A stretch of 64,000 nucleotides of DNA from positions 45,489-109,488 of the forward strand of contig NZ_CANMJY010000013.1 of assembly GCF_947498345.1 (NCBI RefSeq), in the 5' to 3' direction. Position 1 is the first letter of the stretch; each line of letters begins with the position of its first letter. A program made the position numbers and the translations under genes. Below the pieces are notes generated by a model. It worked only from the letters and a program-made list of their open reading frames with translations. It did not search any database and had not been told where the DNA came from. Origin of the DNA: an uncultured Winogradskyella sp. (GTDB taxonomy: Bacteria; Bacteroidota; Bacteroidia; Flavobacteriales; Flavobacteriaceae). Of the stretch, positions 10,289 through 19,243 are shown piece after piece.

Positions 10289-11028
10289 TGAAAAACTATT
10301 GTATAGATATTAATGCAGATGTTGGAGAGGGGCTCAATAACGAATTGGAGTTAATGCCATTTTTGTCGTCTTGTAATATAGCTTGTGGTGGGCATGCTGG
10401 CAATATAAGCACTATGACAAATGTCGTACGATTAGCGAAGAGATATAATATTAAAGTTGGTGCGCATCCATCATTTCCTGATAAGGTAAATTTCGGAAGA
10501 ATAGTAATGGATATAACCGCTGCGGATTTATATTCTAGCCTAAAAGCTCAAATTAGAGCTTTACAAAATGTGCTTTATGCAGAACGTGTTCAATTACATC
10601 ATATAAAACCACATGGTGCATTATATAACTTAGCTGCTAAAAACCAAAAGACTGCAGAAGTTATAATCGAAGTTATAAAGAGTACAACTTTGCCTATAAC
10701 TCTTTATGCTCCATATCAATCTGTTGTTGCTGAATTAGCTTTAAAAGAACACATTAATGTTATTTATGAAGCTTTTGCTGATAGAAATTATAATAATGAT
10801 TTATCACTGGTTTCAAGAAAAAATGGTAAGGCAATTTTAAATGACAAGGACAAGGTTTTGATGCATGTATTAGGAATGATAAAGGAGGAAAAAGTAACGT
10901 CTATAGATGGAGTAGAGGTAGGTATAAAAGCGTCTACGTTTTGTGTTCATGGGGATACTAAAAACGCACTACAAATTTTAAAATATTTGAATCAGAAATT
11001 ACCTCAAAATGGCATCAGTATTCAATGA
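10288..11028 (+). CDS. pxpA: 5-oxoprolinase subunit A (LamB/YcsF family)
   Basis: 246 residues with the family's N-terminal signature DINADVGEG and the SSCNIACGGHAGN motif, plus a central HHIKPHGALYN. PxpA, PxpB and PxpC together hydrolyse 5-oxoproline (pyroglutamate) to glutamate with ATP, clearing a damage product of glutamine and glutathione. The ATG follows the NRAMP gene directly (TAATG overlap) and pxpB starts 6 bases after its stop. All key family blocks are present. Confidence 0.95.
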   Translation: MKNYCIDINADVGEGLNNELELMPFLSSCNIACGGHAGNISTMTNVVRLAKRYNIKVGAHPSFPDKVNFGRIVMDITAADLYSSLKAQIRALQNVLYAERVQLHHIKPHGALYNLAAKNQKTAEVIIEVIKSTTLPITLYAPYQSVVAELALKEHINVIYEAFADRNYNNDLSLVSRKNGKAILNDKDKVLMHVLGMIKEEKVTSIDGVEVGIKASTFCVHGDTKNALQILKYLNQKLPQNGISIQ

Positions 11029-11034
11029 ATTTTT

Positions 11035-11766
11035 ATGAAGTATAATCTTAAATATTCGCAATATAATGAGCGGTCAATTTTAATAGAATGGCAAGCGATT
11101 ATTGATGAAAATATCTTAAAATCTATTTTGAATTTTAAAAATTGCATTCAAAAAAAGTGTATTAAACAAAAAGTTGAAGTAATTACTTCATATAACTCAA
11201 TATTAATTATTTATAAATCAACTATTGACAATATCAATGATAGATTTAAAGAGCTAAGATCGTTATATAGAGCACAGAAGTTTGTGTCAAATGTACAATC
11301 CTCTATTTGGGAAATACCTGTTTGTTATGATATGGATTTTGGAACAGATTTACATCAACTTTCTAAAGAAAAAAAGCTTACAATTTCTGAACTTATTCAA
11401 CTTCATTCTGAACAAGTATATACCGTTTTTTTTATTGGGTTTTTGCCTGGGTTTTTATACTTGGGAGGATTACATCCTAAGTTATATTTTGATAGAAAAA
11501 CTACGCCAAGTTTTAATGTAAAAAAAGGATCAGTTGCTATAGGCGGACAACAGGCCGGAATTTATCCTCAAGATTCCCCTGGTGGATGGTATGTCATTGG
11601 AAAAACACCTATTAAATTATTTAATATTCGTACTGATCCGCCATGTTTTATTAAGCCTGGTGATAAGATAAAGTTTAGACCTATTGATAAATCTGAATAT
11701 TTTGATATCGATGAACGTATCACAAAATCTTCATTTCAATTAAAACCAGTTAGAACGGATGCTTAA
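11035..11766 (+). CDS. pxpB: 5-oxoprolinase subunit B (KipI/allophanate hydrolase subunit 1 family)
   Basis: 243 residues. The C-terminal half carries the diagnostic blocks FIGFLPGFLYLGGL, then GSVAIGGQQAGIYPQDSPGGW and IGKTP. In B. subtilis the homologue KipI also inhibits the sporulation kinase KinA; no such role is expected here. The end overlaps pxpC by 8 bases, as expected for subunits made together. Confidence 0.94.
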   Translation: MKYNLKYSQYNERSILIEWQAIIDENILKSILNFKNCIQKKCIKQKVEVITSYNSILIIYKSTIDNINDRFKELRSLYRAQKFVSNVQSSIWEIPVCYDMDFGTDLHQLSKEKKLTISELIQLHSEQVYTVFFIGFLPGFLYLGGLHPKLYFDRKTTPSFNVKKGSVAIGGQQAGIYPQDSPGGWYVIGKTPIKLFNIRTDPPCFIKPGDKIKFRPIDKSEYFDIDERITKSSFQLKPVRTDA

Positions 11767-12607
11767 GGTTTTAAAATCAGGATTTTATTCAACGATTCAA
11801 GACCATGGACGCTTTGGGTATCGCGAATATGGTGTTCCTTCTTCTGGTGCTATGGACTTGTATTCTAGTCAATTTGCTAATACACTTCTTGGCAATGAAG
11901 GAGATAGTACTGTTATTGAAATGACTATGATTGGTGGCATATTTCAATTTTTAAAGCCTACTCTAATTGCAATTTCGGGAGGGTTTATGAGCCCAAAATT
12001 AAATGAAGAGTCTATAAAGCAAAATACTGTTATTAAGGTTAATTCTAATGATATATTGAGTTTTGGGCAAGTCACTAAAGGGTTTAGGACCTACTTGGCA
12101 GTTAAGGGAGGTATAAAGTCTCACTCAGTTTTAAAAAGTAAAAGTCAATATAGTCCAATTACCAAATTGAGTACAATCAGTATAGGGAACATACTTAAAT
12201 ATAAACCTCATTATGGCAAATTTCTAAGACCAAATGCTTCTGTTAAATATGAAGCCTCAATTTTATCAGATAGTACTTTAGAAGCTTTTGCTGGTCCGGA
12301 ATTTAATCAACTTTCTAAACACTTAAAAGAGTTCTTAATAAATAGTGAGTTTAAAGTTTCGAAGTATAATAATAGAATGGCTTATCAGTTAGAACCCTTA
12401 TGTAATAACAATTTAAATTCTATAGTAACTTCACCTGTGTTACCTGGAACAGTGCAATTAACACCAAAAGGCAATTTAATAATTCTTATGAGAGATTGCC
12501 AAACCACTGGAGGTTATCCAAGGGTATTGCAACTAACAGAAAAATCAATTAATATTTTGAGTCAAAAAGCTGCAGGAAATAGCTTAAAAATCAGACTAAA
12601 AGATTAG
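11759..12607 (+). CDS. pxpC: 5-oxoprolinase subunit C (KipA/biotin-dependent carboxyltransferase-like family)
   Basis: 282 residues with the family's GFYSTIQDHGRFGYREYG N-terminus and a conserved C-terminal part (LPGTVQLTPKGNLIILMRDCQTTGGYPR-like, here split by the text limit: TPKGNLIILMRDCQ then TGGYPR). It completes the pxpABC set and ends the DUF2891-NRAMP-pxp operon; ~130 bases of AT-rich sequence follow before the next gene. Confidence 0.94.
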   Translation: MLKVLKSGFYSTIQDHGRFGYREYGVPSSGAMDLYSSQFANTLLGNEGDSTVIEMTMIGGIFQFLKPTLIAISGGFMSPKLNEESIKQNTVIKVNSNDILSFGQVTKGFRTYLAVKGGIKSHSVLKSKSQYSPITKLSTISIGNILKYKPHYGKFLRPNASVKYEASILSDSTLEAFAGPEFNQLSKHLKEFLINSEFKVSKYNNRMAYQLEPLCNNNLNSIVTSPVLPGTVQLTPKGNLIILMRDCQTTGGYPRVLQLTEKSINILSQKAAGNSLKIRLKD

Positions 12608-12740
12608 TGGCGTAAGAAAAATTGTAATAAAAACTTGTAATCTGCAATAAATTGTATAAATTTAGGTCAATCCTAATAATTCCTAAAACCCTTAATTAGT
12701 AAACTCAATACTAATAATTAACTTCTAAACTAACTGAAAA

Positions 12741-13133
12741 ATGAGCAAACCTAAAGGCTTAATTTCTCCTGACGAGGCGAAAAGCTTAAATGACGCTTAC
12801 ACGCCGCGATGCGTACTTGTGAGCAAAGACGTTACAAAACGACCAGACAACAGATCTTCCTGGTACTCTCTTGAAGAGATTGAAAACTTTCTTAGCTATG
12901 CTAAAGAAGAAGCAAAAAAACTCGGTTACGAAATGGATGGCATACGCATTTATTGCGGTGCTTATCCTGATGATGGAAGTGGAGCAGGCTATTCTACATC
13001 GTTTATTGTACCAACTTCATCTAACAAAGAAGGCGAAGAGGGAGGTTATGGCCAAAGCCATGACATCCAAGGAGCAAGCGGTTTGAATAAAGGTAGTCAA
13101 GGCGACCCACCTAATGCCAATTATCCACAGTAA
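12741..13133 (+). CDS. Conserved flavobacterial protein, paralogue of the next gene
   Basis: 130 residues, soluble, no signal. It shares three blocks with the downstream gene: GLISPDEAKSLNDAY, the DNRSSWYSLEEIENFLSYA helix, and GYEMDGIRIYCGAYP, and both end in LNKGSQGDPP and ANYPQ. I do not recognise a characterised family. The RSSW(Y/W)S-(L/I)E(E/D)I segment is the best conserved part and may be a binding surface. It is the first gene of a cluster with a membrane protein and a histidine kinase. Confidence 0.75.
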   Translation: MSKPKGLISPDEAKSLNDAYTPRCVLVSKDVTKRPDNRSSWYSLEEIENFLSYAKEEAKKLGYEMDGIRIYCGAYPDDGSGAGYSTSFIVPTSSNKEGEEGGYGQSHDIQGASGLNKGSQGDPPNANYPQ

Positions 13134-13173
13134 GACTTCTGTATTAGCATTAACTAATTTAAATTAACTAATT

Positions 13174-13695
13174 ATGAAAAATTTTGGATTACTAATTCTT
13201 GGCATCATATTAGGTGCCTTGATTATGTACTTTTATTGTTGCAAAGACTCTGGTATTACAGACCCTCAACCACCAGATATTGAGGAGCCTTATGGTTTAA
13301 TTTCACCAGAGGAAGCGAGAGCTTTAGATAAAGCGTATAGCATAAAGCATAGAATTATCAATGACTCTTTATTTAAAAAGTCTACTACTGGTGGTGATAA
13401 CAGATCGTCGTGGTGGTCTATTGAAGATATTCAAAACTATATCAACTATGCAGAGAACCAAGCAGGCGAACTGGGCTATACTATGGATGGTTTGCGTTTG
13501 TATTTGGGTGCATACCCTAGCTCTAAGACCGAGAATGGTTTAACCACAATGTTTTTTGTACCAACTGGAATAAAGAACACCTCTGAGGGAAGTATACTTC
13601 CTATGCCACAAGGGGGGAGTAGTGATATCCAGAATGCTAATGCTTTGAACAAAGGAAGCCAAGGAGATCCACCAGGTGCTAACTACCCTCAATAG
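13174..13695 (+). CDS. Membrane-anchored paralogue of the preceding protein
   Basis: 173 residues. Unlike its upstream paralogue it has an N-terminal hydrophobic segment (FGLLILGIILGALIMYFYCC, residues 3-22) and a proline-rich spacer before the shared domain (GLISPEEARALDKAY to the NKGSQGDPPGANYPQ end). The pair looks like a tandem duplication where one copy is cytoplasmic and one is exported or membrane-tethered. Only 40 bases separate them, so one transcript is likely. Function unknown. Confidence 0.75.
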   Translation: MKNFGLLILGIILGALIMYFYCCKDSGITDPQPPDIEEPYGLISPEEARALDKAYSIKHRIINDSLFKKSTTGGDNRSSWWSIEDIQNYINYAENQAGELGYTMDGLRLYLGAYPSSKTENGLTTMFFVPTGIKNTSEGSILPMPQGGSSDIQNANALNKGSQGDPPGANYPQ

Positions 13696-13700
13696 AGTAT

Positions 13701-14396
13701 ATGTCTAACTACATATTAGCTATACATATTATAGAGCTAATAGCTGCATTAGCTGGTACTTATTACTATTTAAAAACTATGGATAACCAAATGAAAATTT
13801 TCATTTGGTATCTGTGGTTTGTCGTTTTTATCGAAACCGTTGGAATGTATGGTCTTTTGTTTCAAAATAATTACGATAATAAATGGTTTATTTGGGTGAA
13901 GAATAGTGTTTTCTGTTCCAACATATGGCTTTACAATATATATTCTTTTGTATCTATTTTAATATTTGGAAAATTTTATTCGCAGATACTAGATGATAAA
14001 TTTTCAAAAATTATTATAAAATTTGCGGTTATCATTTATGTAGTATTTTCAATTTCATACTTTATAATTAGCGGCACATTCTTTTCTAAGTCTTTACCTT
14101 ATGATGTTTTATTAGAAACATTTATAGTGTTCATTTTTGTGATGTTATATTATAGACAATTATTAAAAAGTGATAAAATTTTGCACTTTTATCGATTACC
14201 CATATTCTATATTAGTTCTAGTTTACTTTTATGGTACTTGTGTGTAACGCCCTTATTTATTTTTAATGGATATATTTATGAAGCTAATCAAAATTTTATT
14301 CAATTTAGACACATTTATCTTTTTATAGTTAATATCTTTCTATATTCATGTTATACCTTTGCCTTTCTATATACAATTCGCTACAAAAGCCAATAA
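13701..14396 (+). CDS. Seven-helix integral membrane protein
   Basis: 231 residues with about seven hydrophobic helices spread along the whole length and very short loops. There is no recognisable catalytic motif. It begins 5 bases after the paralogue pair and runs into the histidine kinase gene, whose likely start lies inside its 3' end. The shape and position suggest a sensor or membrane partner for the kinase; this is inference. Confidence 0.75.
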   Translation: MSNYILAIHIIELIAALAGTYYYLKTMDNQMKIFIWYLWFVVFIETVGMYGLLFQNNYDNKWFIWVKNSVFCSNIWLYNIYSFVSILIFGKFYSQILDDKFSKIIIKFAVIIYVVFSISYFIISGTFFSKSLPYDVLLETFIVFIFVMLYYRQLLKSDKILHFYRLPIFYISSSLLLWYLCVTPLFIFNGYIYEANQNFIQFRHIYLFIVNIFLYSCYTFAFLYTIRYKSQ

Positions 14397-15172
14397 GTGA
14401 TGAAGAACTTGCGCTTCTAGCATATGTAGCCTTTTTTGTATTCACTATAGTTGTAGTTTTTGTGATTTTTTTTCTGACTTTTCAAAAACGAAAAAACCAA
14501 TTATTAATAGATAAATTAAAGCAACAGCAAAAGTTTGAAGAGGAGTTGTCTGAGGCACAACAAGAGATTCAGGAAGAAACCTTAAAACATGTTGGCAGAG
14601 AACTACACGATAATGTTGGGCAACTTTTATCTTTTGCTACAATGCAAATGAATGCTGCTGGTAAAGTGGTAAGTGATGATGTAAAACCTAAGGTCAATAA
14701 TGCCTCAGAAGCTCTTAAAGAAAGCCTTTCAGAGGTACGAGCCTTATCAAAATCTTTAAATAGCGATGTTATTTTTAATCTGGGTTTTGATGCCTCGGTT
14801 AAAAATGAGATAGATCGTTTAAATAAGTCTGGTTTTATTGAAGCCAACCTAATTATTAAAGGCGAAAAACTAAACTTTGAAAACAAAAAAGATGAGATCA
14901 TTTTGTTTAGAATCCTGCAGGAATTTATCTCTAACACCATAAAGTATGCTAATGCCGAAAATCTAAGTGTAACTATAAACTATGGTAAAGAATTCTTGAA
15001 AATTAAACTTGAAGATGATGGTATCGGTTTCGATATGACTGAAGCAGAACAAGGTTCTGGTATGACCAATATGAAAAAACGTGCAGAATTGATTAATACA
15101 GGATTTCAATTAAACTCTCAACCAGAAAGCGGAACCATACTTAATTTAAAGTATCCTTACAGAACGGATTAA
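14348..15172 (+). CDS. Sensor histidine kinase (HisKA_3/NarX type), orphan
   Basis: 274 residues. One membrane helix (about 24-45) is followed by a coiled coil and the phospho-acceptor motif GRELHDNVGQLL (His87). The HATPase domain shows an N box (EFISNTIKYAN), a G1 box (EDDGIGFD) and a G2 box (GSGMTNMKKRAE). Such kinases normally phosphorylate LuxR-type regulators, but no response regulator gene is adjacent. The ATG at 14348 overlaps the previous gene by 49 bases; no later in-frame ATG exists before the membrane helix, so the start remains uncertain (a non-ATG start near 14,390 is possible). Confidence 0.88.
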   Translation: MLYLCLSIYNSLQKPISDEELALLAYVAFFVFTIVVVFVIFFLTFQKRKNQLLIDKLKQQQKFEEELSEAQQEIQEETLKHVGRELHDNVGQLLSFATMQMNAAGKVVSDDVKPKVNNASEALKESLSEVRALSKSLNSDVIFNLGFDASVKNEIDRLNKSGFIEANLIIKGEKLNFENKKDEIILFRILQEFISNTIKYANAENLSVTINYGKEFLKIKLEDDGIGFDMTEAEQGSGMTNMKKRAELINTGFQLNSQPESGTILNLKYPYRTD

Positions 15173-15867
15173 GTTTCGCATGCCTCCCAAATTGCGTTTT
15201 TGGGTAAAGGAGCAGTAATGCTAAGATTTTCTTTTTTTACAGGATGTACAAACTCTAATATTTTAGCATGCAGACTTATACTAGCGTCTTTATTACTACG
15301 ATTAAAACCATACTTTAAATCACCTTTTATAGGACATCCAATTTTAGATAATTGACAACGTATTTGATGATGCCTACCAGTTTCTAAGTTTATTTCTAAC
15401 AAATAAAAATTGTCTAACTTTTTAATCAAACTATAATTTAGTACTGCTTTTTTACTGCCTGCTACCTCTTTATTATATGCCATTGATTTATTGTTCTTAG
15501 GATTCTTTTTTAACCAATGTATTAATCTGTCTGAAGTTTTTGGTGGCTCATTTTTTACTAGAGCCCAATAGGTTTTTTTAGCTTTTTTTTCAGCAAACAA
15601 CTTGTTAAGTCTTGGTAAGGCTTTGCTGGTTTTAGAGAAGAGTACAATACCTGTAGTAGGTCTATCTAAACGATGTACTACACCAAGATACACATTCCCT
15701 GGTTTGTTATATTTATCTTTTATATAATCCTTTACAACATCGCTCAAAGGTTTATCTCCGGTTTTATCACCTTGCACAATATCTCCAGCACGTTTATTAA
15801 CCATTATAACGTGATTGTCTTCGTAAAGAACTTGTAAATTAGATTTATTTGATAATGTTTTAGACAT
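15169..15867 (-). CDS. RluA-family RNA pseudouridine synthase
   Basis: 232 residues with the catalytic block HRLDRPTTGIVLFSKT, whose Asp is the nucleophile in all RluA-type enzymes, and the RxHQIR motif (GRHHQIRCQL). No N-terminal S4 domain is present, so this is a short RluA-type enzyme acting on rRNA or tRNA; the target base cannot be read from the sequence. It converges with the kinase gene (4-base overlap) and its start overlaps the stop of the small membrane-protein gene upstream. Confidence 0.92.
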   Translation of the reverse strand: MSKTLSNKSNLQVLYEDNHVIMVNKRAGDIVQGDKTGDKPLSDVVKDYIKDKYNKPGNVYLGVVHRLDRPTTGIVLFSKTSKALPRLNKLFAEKKAKKTYWALVKNEPPKTSDRLIHWLKKNPKNNKSMAYNKEVAGSKKAVLNYSLIKKLDNFYLLEINLETGRHHQIRCQLSKIGCPIKGDLKYGFNRSNKDASISLHAKILEFVHPVKKENLSITAPLPKNAIWEACET

Positions 15868-16120
15868 ACCCTAAAAATTTTAATACAAATACACTAAGGA
15901 ATGTATAAATTAAAAACAGGCAAAGATTACCAATAATACCTATGTACTTTTTATAATCGTTGTTTTCTTTTTTGATAATAGATATTATACCAAAAATTAA
16001 ACCTATTAAAAGTAAAAAGTGAAATAGTAGTGTTACTAAACTATGATCTATAATAAATGAAAGTATGATTAAAATTATAGAGTAAATGAATAGTTTAAAT
16101 GACCAGTTTTTATATATCAC
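15860..16120 (-). CDS. Small membrane protein (about three helices)
   Basis: 86 residues, almost entirely hydrophobic with three predicted helices and a lysine-rich loop (KKENNDYKKY). Its last codons overlap the start of the pseudouridine synthase gene by 8 bases, and it lies 38 bases after panB on the same strand, so the three are probably one transcript. I do not recognise a family. Confidence 0.65.
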   Translation of the reverse strand: MIYKNWSFKLFIYSIILIILSFIIDHSLVTLLFHFLLLIGLIFGIISIIKKENNDYKKYIGIIGNLCLFLIYTFLSVFVLKFLGYV

Positions 16121-16158
16121 AATTAAAATTTTGAATACACTTTAGTAAGTATGATCAT

Positions 16159-16977
16159 CTAATACTGTTCCTTGTCATTTGGGAAGTCTTTTGATTTTAC
16201 ATCATCAACATATTGTCCAATGGCTTTAGTCATATCCTCATATAGATTCATATAACGACGTAAAAATCTAGGGTTAAACTCGTGAGTCATACCAATCATA
16301 TCATGAAGCACTAAAACCTGCCCGTCAACGCCATCTCCAGCACCTATACCAATTACAGGAATCGATACACTTTCTGCTACTTCTTTAGCTAAAGCTGCTG
16401 GGATTTTTTCTAGTACAATAGCAAAGCAACCAGCTTTTTCTAGCATAATAGCATCATCTTTAAGTTGTTGCGCTTCTTGTTCTTCTTTGGCTCTCACTGT
16501 GTATGTTCCAAATTTATATATAGATTGTGGCGTTAGACCCAAATGTCCCATTACGGGAACTCCAGCATTGAGAATACGTTTTATAGAATCTTTAATTTCC
16601 TTTCCGCCTTCTAGTTTTACAGCATGTCCGCCAGACTCTTTCATAATACGTATGGCAGAACGCAAAGCTTCTTTAGGATCACTTTGATACGTTCCGAACG
16701 GTAAATCTACAACAACCAAAGCTCTATCTATAGCTCTTACTACCGAAGACGCATGATAAATCATTTGGTCTAAAGTAATTGGTAAAGTCGTTTCGTGACC
16801 TGCCATTACATTACTTGCAGAATCACCAACCAAAATTACATCTACACCAGCACCATCTACGATTTTTGCCATAGTGTAGTCATAAGCGGTAAGCATAGAT
16901 ATTTTTTCGCCCTTAGACTTCATATCCACCAAAGTTTTTACGGTAATTCTTTTGTATTCTTTTTTTGCTACTGACAT
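16159..16977 (-). CDS. panB: 3-methyl-2-oxobutanoate hydroxymethyltransferase
   Basis: 272 residues, standard length. PanB uses 5,10-methylene-tetrahydrofolate to make ketopantoate in the pantothenate/CoA pathway. Conserved blocks are seen: [52 protein letters not shown] and [18 protein letters not shown]. It is the last chromosomal gene before the prophage, whose integrase starts 159 bases upstream in divergent orientation. Confidence 0.96.
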   Translation of the reverse strand: MSVAKKEYKRITVKTLVDMKSKGEKISMLTAYDYTMAKIVDGAGVDVILVGDSASNVMAGHETTLPITLDQMIYHASSVVRAIDRALVVVDLPFGTYQSDPKEALRSAIRIMKESGGHAVKLEGGKEIKDSIKRILNAGVPVMGHLGLTPQSIYKFGTYTVRAKEEQEAQQLKDDAIMLEKAGCFAIVLEKIPAALAKEVAESVSIPVIGIGAGDGVDGQVLVLHDMIGMTHEFNPRFLRRYMNLYEDMTKAIGQYVDDVKSKDFPNDKEQY

Positions 16978-17135
16978 TGCGAATAATTTTTGTGGATTGT
17001 AAAAATAACGAGTTTTGTTATAAAAATCTAAATTAATTCATTATTAAAGCCCTTCTTCATTAGCAAATATAGGGTATAATTTGGTTACTACCAAAAAAAA
17101 CCATAAATTTGTTGTGTACAAAAATATTACCATTT
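16978..17135. other. Left prophage boundary region (attL expected here)
   Basis: The 158 bases between panB and the integrase must hold the left attachment site if the integrase lies at the prophage edge, as usual. No tRNA gene is present, so the target is intergenic or the 5' end of panB. The right copy would be needed to find the core, and it is outside the window. The segment also holds an integrase promoter and probably that of panB. Confidence 0.5.
17081..17111 (+). promoter_or_regulatory. Putative Bacteroidota-type promoter of the integrase
   Basis: TTG at 17081-17083, a 20-base gap, then TAAATTTG (17104-17111), matching the Bacteroidota -33/-7 pattern (TTG ... TAnnTTTG). The ATG at 17136 lies 25 bases further. 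Confidence 0.55.
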
Positions 17136-18449
17136 ATGGAAAAGGGCGAAATCCTTAGAAAATACAAGCTAAATATAGATAAAACAATTAAATCTTTATC
17201 GATTTATCCCAAGACTTATAAGAAGTTAAAGTCAATGGATAAACAATGGATTGTTTGTTTTAGGGTTTTTAGGCCTTTGGAGGATAAAAGAAAGAAGTTT
17301 GTATTCAAGCGTATTAAGATAAATGGTGAAATGGTAAATTTAAACCAGGAAAAAGACCACGATAAGCGAATATATATAGCCGAACTTTTAAGAGACACTA
17401 TTAAATACGATTTACTAAACCATGAACGCATTATAATAGGGTTTATGTATGGAACGGACAAAGCTAAAGAAATATATCCTCATGTATTTGAAATTGCCCC
17501 ATCAAAAGAAAGTCTAAATTTTGTTTCAATTGAAGATGCTTTTAAAGAGGTTTACGATAAGATTAAAAACAACAACTCTATAAGCTTAAGCAGTAAAAAT
17601 GAGTACTTAAGTAAATGGAACGGTTTTTTACATGATATAGGCGACAAAAAGAATCTTCATGTAACAGAGTTTAATAGAGAGCTTGTAGAAAATTATTTAA
17701 ATCAAAAAGGAAAAACGGTAAGTGGGACTACTTATAATTTTATAAGGGGTCGTTTAGGGTCTATGCTTAAAGAACTTAGAAAATTAGGTTATATAAAAGA
17801 GGATTTTATGGACTTGATAGATACCCGTAAGTATACCAACACTAAAAACAAGCCATTTAACCCTAAGCAAATTAAGAAATTATCAGTGTTGTTAAAGCCA
17901 GATGAATACATGAGGTTTTATGTAAATCATATTTATTGTGGTTTAATGCGACCAACAGCAGCAGCTTTATTACAAGTTAAACACATAGACTTAGAAAACA
18001 GAAAGTTTAATTTAGAAGATAAGACTAATAGAGGTAAATGGAATTTTATAAGACATATAGTAGATCCTCTCTATAAAGTATACAAAGAATTAGATTTAAG
18101 CGACCCAGAAGCTTATATATTTGGACGTAAGGGATTTTGTGAAAGATGGAAAGTATCAGATAGGCGCAAGGCAACTATAAAAGGGGAAATGATAAGACAC
18201 TATATCGATAAGGTAGGTGGGGATAGTGAGCATACTTTAAAATCGTTTAGACATAATGGGATAGGAAATTTTTACAAAACAGCCTATGATAGTAATGTAG
18301 AAAAAGGTATACCGCATCCTCAAGAAGAAGCTTTAAAAGAGATAATAAAGTATACGCATCATAGTACAACTAGAGAGGTTATGCCTTATTTAAGAATGGT
18401 TGTACCAGAGCTTAACGAAGATTATTCAAAGCATATTAAAGGAATTTAA
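17136..18449 (+). CDS. int: Tyrosine-recombinase phage integrase
   Basis: About 437 residues from the ATG at 17136. An N-terminal arm-binding region (to ~150) precedes a SAM-like core-binding domain (SLSSKNEYLSKWNGFL) and the catalytic domain. The residues seen are an Arg in YCGLMRPTAAALLQ, a Lys after it, H-x-x-R as LKSFRHNGIGNF, and a late HHSTTREVMPYLR with the likely nucleophile Tyr. It resembles Bacteroidota phage integrases. It is the first rightward gene of the prophage and should join phage and host att sites. Confidence 0.88.
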   Translation: MEKGEILRKYKLNIDKTIKSLSIYPKTYKKLKSMDKQWIVCFRVFRPLEDKRKKFVFKRIKINGEMVNLNQEKDHDKRIYIAELLRDTIKYDLLNHERIIIGFMYGTDKAKEIYPHVFEIAPSKESLNFVSIEDAFKEVYDKIKNNNSISLSSKNEYLSKWNGFLHDIGDKKNLHVTEFNRELVENYLNQKGKTVSGTTYNFIRGRLGSMLKELRKLGYIKEDFMDLIDTRKYTNTKNKPFNPKQIKKLSVLLKPDEYMRFYVNHIYCGLMRPTAAALLQVKHIDLENRKFNLEDKTNRGKWNFIRHIVDPLYKVYKELDLSDPEAYIFGRKGFCERWKVSDRRKATIKGEMIRHYIDKVGGDSEHTLKSFRHNGIGNFYKTAYDSNVEKGIPHPQEEALKEIIKYTHHSTTREVMPYLRMVVPELNEDYSKHIKGI

Positions 18450-18480
18450 AAAATTAACATACATCAATAAATAGCCATTA

Positions 18481-18494
18481 TTAACATATGTTAA
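18481..18494. promoter_or_regulatory. Perfect 14-bp palindrome, possible operator
   Basis: TTAACATATGTTAA sits in the 97-base gap between the integrase and the next small gene. A partial copy (TTAACATAC) lies about 30 bases upstream. It could be a repressor or excision-protein site; AT-rich sequence makes chance occurrence possible. Confidence 0.3.
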
Positions 18495-18546
18495 GAGATA
18501 ATGTCATAATTTAACTATATTAATTGACCATCAACTTAAAGTTAAC

Positions 18547-18873
18547 ATGACATTAAAAGAAAAAAACTTTAATAGGATTGTAAAATCCTTTAAAGACTTA
18601 GATGCTTTTTTGTTTCAACTGGATAGACTAACAGAAGAAGTAGAAAGCGAAAACAAATCTTTAATTATAGAATTAAAGATGTATTACTCTAATCTATTTA
18701 ACTTAAATACTATTTCAATAGAAGAAGACTTAAAAACCCTTAAAGATTATGGAATATCAAATTTAAAGCGATTAGAAAAAATAAATATCAAATGCAAGGC
18801 TTTGGAAGTTCTTATTGATCTGTTTTATATCAATCTAAGTACAGTAGGATATTATAGGATTAGGCGGAATTAG
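18547..18873 (+). CDS. Hypothetical phage protein, helical
   Basis: 108 residues, mostly charged amphipathic helix, basic C-terminus (YYRIRRN), no signal or membrane segment. It faces the HTH regulator gene tail to tail, overlapping it by 14 bases. No family recognised; the place beside the integrase fits an excision or immunity accessory protein, but nothing in the sequence shows it. Confidence 0.6.
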   Translation: MTLKEKNFNRIVKSFKDLDAFLFQLDRLTEEVESENKSLIIELKMYYSNLFNLNTISIEEDLKTLKDYGISNLKRLEKINIKCKALEVLIDLFYINLSTVGYYRIRRN

Positions 18874-19243
18874 AGTTTTTTTTTGATAAACGTTCTTTGT
18901 CACGTAGCATTTTATCTTTTTGAAGCACGCCTATCATTTCGCTATTTGTTTTTAAGTTAGACTTCACCTCTTTAAGTGTAGTTTGCATATTTGTTAAGCG
19001 TTCTTCTAAAAGGTCTAATCTTGTTTTAGCCCTAAAAGTTTTTAGATATTCTTCTTCTAACTTGTAGTGCTCTATGATCTTTATAATAGACTCGTAAGAA
19101 AGTCTATCTGAGTTGTAGGCTAGCCTAAAACCGTTCATAGTGGTATAGCCGGATATCTTAGAAAGCTCGTCAAAGTTCCATTTGTTAAGTTCCTTTTGGG
19201 ATTTAAACCAGGTGCGTATATCGTCAATTTGTGGTAGTATCAT
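18860..19243 (-). CDS. HTH-like regulator with coiled-coil tail (lysogeny region)
   Basis: 127 residues. The N-terminal ~65 residues look like a helix-turn-helix of phage-repressor type (WNFDELSKISGYTTMNGFRLA, split here as WNFDELSKISGY and TTMNGFRLAYN), followed by DLLEERL and a coiled coil. The same layout (HTH, then D-x-LEER coil) is found in the product of 21145-21576, so the two appear to be distant paralogues. It is transcribed leftward from the intergenic control region that also holds a rightward promoter. Confidence 0.65.
   Translation of the reverse strand: MILPQIDDIRTWFKSQKELNKWNFDELSKISGYTTMNGFRLAYNSDRLSYESIIKIIEHYKLEEEYLKTFRAKTRLDLLEERLTNMQTTLKEVKSNLKTNSEMIGVLQKDKMLRDKERLSKKNSNSA

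Noticed and set aside
13117..13127. TTATCCACA as a DnaA box/origin
   Set aside because: It is a single copy at the end of a coding frame and codes for the conserved NYPQ end shared with the paralogue.
14569..14940. Antisense open frame across the histidine kinase gene
   Set aside because: It mirrors the kinase codons and has no start context or family pattern. The same holds for 1299-1535, 4708-5010, 38519-38914, 45867-46343, 46545-46802 and 54795-55115 on the minus strand.
17109..17135. TTG at 17109 as the integrase start
   Set aside because: It overlaps the predicted -7 element of the integrase promoter, and the ATG at 17136 gives a normal N-terminus.
16978..17135. tRNA gene as the integration target
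   Set aside because: No cloverleaf or CCA-proximal T-arm sequence is visible, and no repeat of this segment was found elsewhere in the window.
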